In this document: in pieces, positions 1 to 6,258 of the stretch
Layout of the letters: each line of letters opens with the position of its first letter
How positions within the stretch are numbered: the first letter of the stretch is position 1
Source of the DNA: Microthrixaceae bacterium
Lineage (GTDB): Bacteria > Actinomycetota > Acidimicrobiia > Acidimicrobiales > DATDAH01
Length of the DNA: 64,000 nucleotides
Assembly (NCBI GenBank): GCA_020637195.1
Contig: JACJWK010000017.1
Coordinates: 1 to 64,000 of the forward strand
Direction of reading: 5' to 3'
Translations under genes and position numbers: made by a program
Notes under the pieces: model-generated
Databases searched by the model: none
What the model was told of the DNA's origin: nothing
What the model saw: only the letters and a program-made list of their open reading frames with translations

Positions 1-1236
1 GGCCTGCTTGAGCAGGGCCCGGGCGGCGTCGCCGGGCGACCCGGCCCCGCCGGCGGGCGCGGGCGCGTTGGCGGCGGAGGCCTCGGGCGACGCGGGAGCG
101 GTGCTCGGCGCCGGCGCCGGCGGGGCCGCGACCCCGCCCCGCTCGAGGCGCTCGAGGCGCTCGAGGCGCTCGGCCAGTGCGGCCACCGAGGTGTCGCTGT
201 CGACGCGGGTGAGGCGCACCAGCGCCACCTCGAGGGGGATGCGGGGATCGGGCGCCTGGCGCATCTCGACCAGCGCCTCGCCGAGCAACTCGAGGGCCCG
301 GGTGAGGGTGGGAGCGCTGAGGCGCGCCGCGAAGGCCGTCACCACCTCGCGGTCGCCGTCGGGCAGGTGGCCGAGGTCGGCCTGCATGGAGGCCAGGAAC
401 ACGTCGCGCAGGCGGCCGAGCAGGCCCTCGCCGACGAGGCGCGGGTCGCGTCCGCGCCGCACGTCGGCGGCCACGGCCAGCACCGCCGCGGCCGTGTCGT
501 GGTCGGCCAGCGCCTCGACCAGGGCGTCGACCGACTCGGTGCCCTCCACGACCCCGCCGCCGGCGGCCACCCGGTCGAGGGCCGACAGGGTGTCACGGGC
601 CGAGCCCGCCCCCTCCCGCAGCACCTGGCGGAGGGCGTCGTCGGTGATCTCGATGCCGGCGTCGCCCGCGACCCACGACAGGTGCTCGGCCAGCTCGTCG
701 GTGTCGAGCAGGCTGAACTGGAGGTGCTGCGTGCGGCTCTTGATGGTGGGCAGCACCTTCTGCGGGTCGGTGGTGGCCAGGATGAACACCACGTGCCCGG
801 GCGGCTCCTCGAGGGTCTTCAGCAGCGCGTTGGACGCCGCCGTGGACAGCATGTGGACCTCGTCGAGGATGTACACCTTGGTGCGCCCCGGGGTGCCGAT
901 GGCGGCCCGGCTGATGAGGTCGCGCACCGCCTCGACGCCGTTGTTGGAGGCGGCGTCGAGCTCGTGGACGTCCATCGACGTGCCCGCCTCGATGGCGAGG
1001 CACGACTCGCACACGCCGCACGGCTCGCCGTCGACGACCCGCTCGCAGTTGAGCACCTTGGCGAGGATGCGGGCCGTGGAGGTCTTGCCCGTGCCCCGGG
1101 GCCCGCTGAACAGGTAGGCGTGACTGACGCGGTCCTCGGCGGCGGCGTTGCGCAGGGCCCGCACCACCGGTTCCTGGCCCCGGACCTCGCCGAACCGCTG
1201 CGGGCGGTAGCGGCGGTAGAGCGCTTGGTGGGCCAT
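1..1236 (-). CDS. dnaX: DNA polymerase III subunit gamma/tau, 3' end off window
   Basis: Clamp-loader ATPase of the replicative polymerase. The first 412 codons are present and the gene continues past the left edge. The translation opens MAHQALYRRYRP, as in DnaX, followed by the Walker A motif GPRGTGKT (about residues 45-52), a four-cysteine zinc module (CERVVDGEPCGVCESC), the Walker B/DExx motif DEVHML and the SRC-like segment IKSRTQH. After about residue 340 the sequence becomes Pro/Ala-rich, which is the usual linker toward the tau part. The ATG at 1236 follows a TAGCAT box (1249-1244) by 7 bases, suggesting a leaderless transcript. It is divergent from the SRP RNA gene. Confidence 0.97.
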   Translation of the reverse strand, partial: MAHQALYRRYRPQRFGEVRGQEPVVRALRNAAAEDRVSHAYLFSGPRGTGKTSTARILAKVLNCERVVDGEPCGVCESCLAIEAGTSMDVHELDAASNNGVEAVRDLISRAAIGTPGRTKVYILDEVHMLSTAASNALLKTLEEPPGHVVFILATTDPQKVLPTIKSRTQHLQFSLLDTDELAEHLSWVAGDAGIEITDDALRQVLREGAGSARDTLSALDRVAAGGGVVEGTESVDALVEALADHDTAAAVLAVAADVRRGRDPRLVGEGLLGRLRDVFLASMQADLGHLPDGDREVVTAFAARLSAPTLTRALELLGEALVEMRQAPDPRIPLEVALVRLTRVDSDTSVAALAERLERLERLERGGVAAPPAPAPSTAPASPEASAANAPAPAGGAGSPGDAARALLKQA

Positions 1237-1290
1237 CGCGCCGATGCTACCGCCGGGCGTCGACCCCCTGACCGGGCGCTATCCTGTCCC

Positions 1291-1428
1291 CGCTCGCCCT
1301 TCGAGTGTGGCGGCCGGGTCCTGTGCAATGGCGACCCGTGAACCGGGTCAGGGCCGGAAGGCAGCAGCTCTCAGCGGTGCTCGCCGTGTGCCGCAGATCG
1401 CCTGGCCGTCACACTCGGGGGGCGAGCG
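1291..1428 (+). ncRNA. ffs: Signal recognition particle RNA (small bacterial type)
   Basis: The conserved SRP apical loop, with the GGTCAGGGCCGGAAGGCAGC core including the GGAA tetraloop, lies at about 1347-1368. The flanks fold into one long helix: 1291-1299 pairs perfectly with 1420-1428 and 1302-1309 pairs with 1410-1417. These pairings set the ends given here to within a few bases. A TATCCT -10 box at 1280-1285 sits just upstream. The RNA scaffolds Ffh for co-translational membrane targeting. The tRNA-Ser gene begins 20 bases downstream, so the two may share a transcript. Confidence 0.92.
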
Positions 1429-1448
1429 CCTGCAGCACCAGCATTCCG

Positions 1449-1533
1449 GGAGGGGTGCGAGAGCGGCCGAATCGGCACGCTTGGAAAGCGTGTGTGGGGA
1501 GACTCACCGTGGGTTCGAATCCCACCCCCTCCG
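1449..1533 (+). tRNA. tRNA-Ser(GGA)
   Basis: The cloverleaf is complete. The acceptor GGAGGGG (1449-1455) pairs with CCCCTCC (1526-1532). The anticodon stem CACGC/GCGTG encloses loop TTGGAAA, with anticodon GGA at 1483-1485. A long variable arm is present and the T arm is GTGGG-TTCGAAT-CCCAC. CCA is not encoded. The long variable arm and anticodon identify serine, reading UCC/UCU. The 3' end is repeated at 3534-3548, marking it as an integration target. Confidence 0.97.
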
Positions 1534-1534
1534 C
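1520..1534 (+). repeat. Direct repeat copy 1 (att-like, 3' end of tRNA-Ser)
   Basis: The 15-base sequence TCCCACCCCCTCCGC covers the last T-arm and acceptor bases of tRNA-Ser(GGA) plus one base. It occurs again exactly at 3534-3548. Together the copies bracket the PIN/ImmA islet, as expected for attL/attR of an element that used the tRNA 3' end. No integrase remains between them. Confidence 0.6.
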
Positions 1535-1654
1535 TCAGTCGCCTAGCGAATGTGCCAGGTTCGAACCTGCCCTCCGGGCGAACGGGCACATGTCCGAACC
1601 GAAGCCGGCTCGGTACCCCCAGACGCCATCGGGCTCCCTCCTGTCCGTCACTAC

Positions 1655-2185
1655 CTACGGCAGCAAGCCGTTGGAGTAGGCCCACGCGAAGAGGCCAGCG
1701 CCGTCCACCGGCAGGCGCATGTCGGTCGAGGCCAGTTCATCGACAAGCCTCTCCGCGGCGTCGCGGTCGACGAGATCGGACTTGAATCCGAGCACGACCA
1801 GCGACAGCGTTCCGCGAAACGCCACCTCGTGATGGTCAGCCAGGGCGCACGCCGCGGAGTCATCGATGATCGCGAGTCCGCCGTGCTCCTTCACCCACGC
1901 GAGAGCAGCGCACTCGCCGAGGTGGGCATCGGGTGCCCCTCCGAGCTCCCCCTTGAACGTGGCTGCGTACACGACCTCGGGCATATCGAGCTCGACAATG
2001 CGCAACCATGACTGCGAGAACACGGTCGCTAGTGCTGGGTGGCTGTCGACGCCTCGGTGGATCTCGGCAGCAACTTCGTTGGGGATGATCCGATCCCATC
2101 CTCTCGTCACCGAGTCGAGGACATCGAGGCGACCAGCCCGGGCGAAGTGGCTGACACAGGTCGTGTCGAACACGATCGGCTTCAT
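1655..2185 (-). CDS. PIN-domain nuclease-like protein (probable toxin partner)
   Basis: This 176-residue protein has PIN-fold acidic positions: an Asp at the first strand (IVFDTTC), a Glu in PNEVAAEIHRG, and an Asp pair in the late strand motif LAIIDDSAA. PIN domains are metal-dependent RNases, commonly the toxic half of type II modules. The ATG at 2185 overlaps the stop of the upstream XRE/ImmA gene by 4 bases (ATGA), so the pair is translationally coupled. Pairings of XRE-Zn-peptidase proteins with PIN-like proteins are known among predicted toxin-antitoxin loci. The toxin role here is inferred, not shown. Both genes lie inside the tRNA-Ser islet. Confidence 0.8.
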   Translation of the reverse strand: MKPIVFDTTCVSHFARAGRLDVLDSVTRGWDRIIPNEVAAEIHRGVDSHPALATVFSQSWLRIVELDMPEVVYAATFKGELGGAPDAHLGECAALAWVKEHGGLAIIDDSAACALADHHEVAFRGTLSLVVLGFKSDLVDRDAAERLVDELASTDMRLPVDGAGLFAWAYSNGLLP

Positions 2186-3216
2186 GGAAGCGGTGCGAAG
2201 CTCGATCGCAGGCTCTCCAGCGAGGTCTCCGAGGGCGTCGGCAGGTCGGGTGCCTCCAAGGTCCCGTGCAAGAGCTCCACGGCTCGATCGGCACTCAGCG
2301 CACCGCTTTGGTAGGCGGCGAGGACCTGCCGACCGAATTCACGCGGAACGCTGGGCGCTGCGAGTTCCTCATCCCACACCTCCCCGAGTAGGCGGTAATC
2401 CCCTCGGGTTGGCTCAGCACGCTTCATTGCCTCGAGTGACTCACGGCGAATGAAGCCGAGGTTCACCAGGTGGCTGCATGCAGCCGTCCAGCTCGTCGCG
2501 TATCGAGCCGCCAATGTGAGCGCTGCCGCCCGCTCGTCGCCACCACGTTCGCGCCAGATGGCCGTTGCCCCGGCTCGCGGCATCAGCAGGTACGCAACGA
2601 ACGAGTTGAGGAAGCGCTCCACCTCGCCCGAGGGGTGTTCGCCCGCGTAGGCGTCGGCGACGAGGAAGTGCCCGAGCTCGTGCCCAAGAGTCCATCGTCG
2701 ACGGCCGGCGTCCTGGTCACCGTTGATGACGGCTACGCCGATGCGCCCCCCTTCACCGTCGTCCACCTCAACGCATGCGCCATCGTGCAGTTCGCCGAGC
2801 CGAAGGGAGAACCAGACCAGGCCGAGCTGTGCTGCGGCCCCTCCGAGATCAGTGATCGGCCCCTCCTCGACATCGAGCTCGGCGCGCACTTGGGCAGCAA
2901 GGGCCTCGGACTCCTCGTGCGTCGCCGGCACCGCCAAAGCATCGTGACTGGGCCAACGCAGGAGGTTCCTGTCAAGCAGAAACTGCACGTCCCGAGCCGC
3001 TGCATCGAGCGCTAGATCGAGGTCAACACCGGCTTCGTGCAGTCGTCCTGAGTCACGCCGCCTGCTGACGACAGCCGGTGGGGACTCGAACACGAACCAA
3101 TCGATCGGCCGCCGAAGGAACTGCGCCACCCGAGCCAGTTCGCCCGCCGAGACCTTCCGTGCTCCGGCCTCGAGCCGCACGACTGAGGTCCGATCGATTC
3201 CCAGCGCCTCGGCCAA
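2182..3216 (-). CDS. XRE-family HTH / ImmA-IrrE metallopeptidase, 5' end frameshifted
   Basis: The N-terminus is a lambda-repressor-type helix-turn-helix (LAEALGIDRTSVVRLEAG). The C-terminal half is an ImmA/IrrE (COG2856) zinc peptidase, with HELGH and a downstream glutamate segment (EVERFLNSFVAYLL). Such proteins sense damage or stress and cleave or repress a partner regulator. The open frame from the TTG at 3216 misses helix 1. Upstream, in the same frame, ATG 3300 encodes MEPVIRDR, then TGA. Restoring three bases in two places gives a normal XRE N-terminus, MEPVIRDRLEGLGAQVAEA followed by RELLGVTQ. The true gene probably spans 2182-3300. ATG 3300 is preceded by an operator-like palindrome. 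Confidence 0.85.
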   Translation of the reverse strand: MAEALGIDRTSVVRLEAGARKVSAGELARVAQFLRRPIDWFVFESPPAVVSRRRDSGRLHEAGVDLDLALDAAARDVQFLLDRNLLRWPSHDALAVPATHEESEALAAQVRAELDVEEGPITDLGGAAAQLGLVWFSLRLGELHDGACVEVDDGEGGRIGVAVINGDQDAGRRRWTLGHELGHFLVADAYAGEHPSGEVERFLNSFVAYLLMPRAGATAIWRERGGDERAAALTLAARYATSWTAACSHLVNLGFIRRESLEAMKRAEPTRGDYRLLGEVWDEELAAPSVPREFGRQVLAAYQSGALSADRAVELLHGTLEAPDLPTPSETSLESLRSSFAPLP

Positions 3217-3300
3217 AGAGGCCTGGGTGACGCCCAGCAGCTCTCGGCCTCCGCGACCTGCGCCCCAAGCCCCTCAGCGGTCGCGGATGACTGGTTCCAT

Positions 3301-3323
3301 GTATGTGAGAATATCGCACATAC
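3301..3323 (-). promoter_or_regulatory. Palindromic operator with -10 box for the XRE/ImmA-PIN operon
   Basis: The sequence is an inverted repeat with perfect outer arms GTATGTG/CACATAC and matching inner GA/TC positions. On the minus strand it contains TATTCT (3313-3308), then 7 bases, then ATG 3300, which is the spacing of a leaderless actinobacterial promoter. A palindrome over the -10 box next to an XRE gene suggests autorepression (inference). Confidence 0.65.
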
Positions 3324-3401
3324 CTCGCGCGGCGCATCGGGGCGATTGGCTAACAGCGGGAACCACCTGGTCCCCTCCTCGCCGCGCCCGACCCATCAAG
3401 A

Positions 3402-3473
3402 CCGAGATCCGGGAGCGGGTTGATCAGGTTCGAACCCTCACCTCACGCGGCTGCCCGGATCTCGGAACCCGCT
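3402..3473. repeat. Two interleaved inverted repeats (A-B-A'-B' order)
   Basis: Arm A CCGAGATCCGGG (3402-3413) is perfectly complementary to 3454-3465. Arm B AGCGGGTT (3414-3421), directly after A, is perfectly complementary to 3466-3473, directly after A'. The order cannot form one simple hairpin. It fits a pseudoknot in RNA, or two recombinase-type inverted sites. A T-arm-like GGTTCGAACCC lies between them. No gene overlaps it. Confidence 0.6.
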
Positions 3474-3533
3474 GACCGGGGTGTTCTCAATCAGTACACC
3501 CGAGCGAGCCCACGCCAGGTGGTTCGAACGTTG

Positions 3534-3548
3534 TCCCACCCCCTCCGC
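3534..3548 (+). repeat. Direct repeat copy 2 (att-like)
   Basis: This is an exact copy of the 15 bases at the 3' end of tRNA-Ser(GGA). It is preceded by a degraded T-arm (GTGGTTCGAACG) with a few extra bases. It marks the distal boundary of the roughly 2-kb islet that carries the XRE/ImmA and PIN genes. Confidence 0.6.
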
Positions 3549-3568
3549 CAGCCGCCGACCGGAGCGGA

Positions 3569-4891
3569 TCAGTCCCCCGGGGCGGCGACGTGCAGGTCGA
3601 CGTGGCGGATCCACCCCGCCTCGTCGCGCACCGGCACCGCGACGGTGCGCACGAGGGTGCCGCCCGCCCGCACCGTGCGTTCCACGGCGTCGTCGTCCAC
3701 GTGGTGCTCGTCGTCGTGCAGCGCACCGAAGCGGCGGTGCAGCGCCCGGTCGAGGTGGTCGACGTGGACGCCGATCAGGGCGGCCCGGTCGACCTCGAGC
3801 CACGTCGCCAGCTCGGGCGAGCAGTCGAGCACGATGTCGTTGGGGCCCACCTCGAGCCATCCCCGCTCGCCGTCGGGCCCGTCCCCGCCGACCGGTGCCG
3901 CGTCCTGCGGGTCGCGGCGGCGCGGGAGGCCGACGATCGTCTCGGCGTCGATGGTGGGGGCCGGCTCGGTGGACCCGCCCGGCCGCAGCGCCACCCGCAC
4001 CCGCTCGATCTGGGCGCGGAGCACGTCGGCGTTGTGGCCCTCGAGCTGGGGGAGCACCTCCTCGGCCTGGCCCTCGAGCGAGCGCAGCACCGCCTCGAGC
4101 TCCTCGGGGGGGGCGGCGCTCGAGCGCCTTGTCCGCCGGCGTGGTGACCACCGCGACGTGCACGTGCCGTCGCGCTCCTCGGCGAGCAGGAGCAGCGCCC
4201 CGAACTCGTGGTGGTTGTCGGGCATGAGGCAGTGCGAGATGTTGACCCGCTTGCCGACGCGCCGGCCGTGCTCGACGAAGCGGTCGAAGTTGGCCAGCAC
4301 GGTCGCGAAGTCGGCGCCCACCCGGATGGACTCGAAGGTCTCCGGGGTCATCCCGTCGATGCTGACGGTGATGCCCGGCTCGAGCTCGTCGAGGACCCGC
4401 TCGACCCTCGGGCTCCACTGGGTGCCGTTGGTGGTGATGCCGATGTCGGCGCCGCGGTTCGACGCCGAGAACAGGTCCCACGCCCGGAAGTTCTCGGCAC
4501 CCAGGAACGGCTCCCCGCCCACGAAGCTCGCCCCCTCCAGGTGGGGCACGAAGTCGGCGAGGTCCTCGAAGAACTGGTCGCCGTACGCCTTGGGCGAGGG
4601 CATCCGGCCCTCCCGGTGGACCCGGATGGCCGACGAGTTCTCGCCGTTGCACATCGTGCACTGGAGGTTGCACGCGTTGGTGAGGGCGAACTCGATCCGG
4701 GTGGGGTACGCCGGCGCCGCCGAGCGCACCTTGAGGGTGTCGTAGACCCGGGCGTACATCGGGATGCCCTGGTCGCGCTCCCAGGCGCAGTAGCTGCACC
4801 CGAGCGAGAAGTCGTCGGCGCGCAGGCGGCGCCGCAGCTCCTCTTGCTGCGCGCCGCCCCAGATCTCGGGCAGCCGCTGCACCCGCGGCAA
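3569..4891 (-). CDS. Radical SAM protein with C-terminal PAS-like domain
   Basis: The [4Fe-4S] binding motif CNLQCTMC (Cys 74, 78, 81) follows strand FALTNA. It is followed by GGEP (SAM-binding), ITTNGT and VSIDGMT, the normal order of a radical SAM barrel. A preceding CSYC pair (about residues 32-35) resembles the N-terminal cysteines of twitch/SPASM-type enzymes. Residues about 345-440 form a PAS-like sensory domain, unusual on a radical SAM enzyme. Residues 242-261 (4109-4168) are read in a shifted frame: the neighbouring frame reads HVHVAVVTTPADKALER, and frame is regained at a run of eight G (4106-4113). The substrate is unknown. TTG 4891 is the first available start; tadA is divergent, 38 bases away. 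Confidence 0.8.
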   Translation of the reverse strand: MPRVQRLPEIWGGAQQEELRRRLRADDFSLGCSYCAWERDQGIPMYARVYDTLKVRSAAPAYPTRIEFALTNACNLQCTMCNGENSSAIRVHREGRMPSPKAYGDQFFEDLADFVPHLEGASFVGGEPFLGAENFRAWDLFSASNRGADIGITTNGTQWSPRVERVLDELEPGITVSIDGMTPETFESIRVGADFATVLANFDRFVEHGRRVGKRVNISHCLMPDNHHEFGALLLLAEERDGTCTSRWSPRRRTRRSSAAPPEELEAVLRSLEGQAEEVLPQLEGHNADVLRAQIERVRVALRPGGSTEPAPTIDAETIVGLPRRRDPQDAAPVGGDGPDGERGWLEVGPNDIVLDCSPELATWLEVDRAALIGVHVDHLDRALHRRFGALHDDEHHVDDDAVERTVRAGGTLVRTVAVPVRDEAGWIRHVDLHVAAPGD

Positions 4892-4929
4892 CGGCGCCCG
4901 GGCCGCGGCGGGCCGGTAGCGTCGCCGGG

Positions 4930-5385
4930 ATGGACGACGAGCAGGCGATGGCCCTCGCCCTCGACGAGGCCCGCGCCGCCCTCGCCCACGGGGACGTGCC
5001 CGTCGGCGCCGTGGTGCTCGTCGGCGGCGACGTGGTGGCCCGGCGCCACAACGAGCGCGAGGCGGCCGCCGACCCCACCGCCCACGCCGAGGTCCTCGCC
5101 CTGCGCGACGCCGCCGCCGCGCTCGGCGGCTGGCGGCTCGACGACGCCACCCTCGTCGTGACGCTCGAGCCGTGCGCCATGTGCGCCGGCGCCACCGTCA
5201 ACGCCCGCCTGGGCCGCCTGGTGTTCGGCGCGACCGATCTGCGGGCCGGGGCGACCGGCTCGCTCTACAACCTGTGCGCCGACCCCCGCCTCAACCACGA
5301 GGTGCCGGTCACCGCCGGCGTGCGGGCCGACGAGTGCGCCGCCCTGCTCACCGCCTTCTTCGCCGGGCGCCGCGCCGGCGCCTGA
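4930..5385 (+). CDS. tadA: tRNA adenosine(34) deaminase
   Basis: TadA converts A34 to inosine in tRNA-Arg(ACG). The protein has 151 residues, normal for the family. It shows the zinc/catalytic motif HAEVLAL (His and Glu) and PCAMCAG with both zinc cysteines, plus the N-terminal DVPVGAVV segment. ATG 4930 follows TAGCGT (4917-4922) by 7 bases, indicating a leaderless transcript. Linkage of tadA with dnaX, SRP RNA and tRNA-Ser genes is familiar in bacteria and supports the call. Confidence 0.96.
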   Translation: MDDEQAMALALDEARAALAHGDVPVGAVVLVGGDVVARRHNEREAAADPTAHAEVLALRDAAAALGGWRLDDATLVVTLEPCAMCAGATVNARLGRLVFGATDLRAGATGSLYNLCADPRLNHEVPVTAGVRADECAALLTAFFAGRRAGA

Positions 5386-5409
5386 CCACCGCGGGGCGGC
5401 CGAGCCGGG

Positions 5410-6078
5410 TCAGCCGACGCGCACCAGGGCGGAGCGCACGATGCTGCCCGGCAGGAACATCTTGGCGGCGTCGTCGATGGCGTCCTGGTAGTCGCGGTGC
5501 AGGTCGCGGGCCCGGGCGGCCTCGTCGGTGGCCGCCGGGCTCTCGTGCACGGCCCGCCAGGTGACCTGACCGAGGGGCCCGTACGCGTCGACGAGGAAGG
5601 CGACGGGGGCGCCGGTGATGGCGGCGTACAGCTCGGCCACCTCCACCCCCCAGGTGCGCACCGCCTGGATCTGGCCGGGGGCGGGCTGGCCGGTGACCAG
5701 CTCGGCCACCGCGCTGATGGGTGGCCGGGCCAGCGCCGCCGGCGCCGTGGTGTGCACGACCAGGCGCAGGTTGTCCTCGTAGGGGGCGCTGGCGTAGTCC
5801 TGGCCCATCTCCGCGGCCTGGAGGAAGCCCTGGTGGCCGGCCACCTTCCCGATCTGCTCGGTCAGGGCGGCCCGGGAGTCGACGAAGGTGTTCCACGCCA
5901 CGGTGCCGCCCGGGAACCCGAAGCTGCCCGTCCAGAGGGTGACGTCCCAGTCGCCCGCCTCGTTGGCCTTCTCCATCATCGCCAGCGCCCACTCGACGGG
6001 GCGGACGGGACCCCCGCCGAGGGTGAAGGTCCGGGAGAACAGGTACGGCCCGGTCACCCCGCCATGGTGCCACAGCAT
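5410..6078 (-). CDS. Conserved hypothetical protein
   Basis: A soluble protein of 222 residues that I do not recognise. It has no signal peptide or membrane segment. The N-terminal part (GPYLFSRTFTLGGG) is followed by alternating helices and strands, and the second half carries AELYAAITGAPVAFLVDAYG. It is convergent with tadA, with only 24 bases between the ends. GTG at 6057 is an alternative start (VTGPYLF) and may be the real one, because the first seven residues look poorly conserved in character. Confidence 0.7.
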   Translation of the reverse strand: MLWHHGGVTGPYLFSRTFTLGGGPVRPVEWALAMMEKANEAGDWDVTLWTGSFGFPGGTVAWNTFVDSRAALTEQIGKVAGHQGFLQAAEMGQDYASAPYEDNLRLVVHTTAPAALARPPISAVAELVTGQPAPGQIQAVRTWGVEVAELYAAITGAPVAFLVDAYGPLGQVTWRAVHESPAATDEAARARDLHRDYQDAIDDAAKMFLPGSIVRSALVRVG

Positions 6079-6120
6079 CGGGTTCGGGCCCCGGGCGGGG
6101 GGCCGGATAGCATCGACGGC

Positions 6121-6210
6121 GGAAGGTTGCCAGAGCGGACGAATGGGACGGCCTCGAAAGCCGTTGTGGCCTCCGGGTCACCGTGGGTTCGAATCCCACA
6201 CCTTCCGCCA
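6121..6210 (+). tRNA. tRNA-Ser(CGA)
   Basis: The acceptor GGAAGGT (6121-6127) pairs with ACCTTCC (6200-6206). The anticodon stem ACGGC/GCCGT encloses loop CTCGAAA, with anticodon CGA at 6155-6157 (codon UCG). A long variable arm is typical of serine. The T arm is GTGGG-TTCGAAT-CCCAC. CCA is encoded at 6208-6210, unlike the tRNA-Ser(GGA) gene at 1449. Confidence 0.97.
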
Positions 6211-6258
6211 TCGAGTCAGCCAGCCGTGGGGGCCGGGGCGCCGCCCTCGGCCTCGCGG

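Noticed and set aside
1549..1600. Second tRNA gene suggested by the GGTTCGAACC motif after tRNA-Ser
   Set aside because: Only a T-arm-like palindrome is present; there is no acceptor, anticodon or D arm. It is better seen as att-region debris.
3420..3480. tRNA-like element around GGTTCGAACCC
   Set aside because: No cloverleaf can be formed; only the T-loop motif and the interleaved repeats are present.
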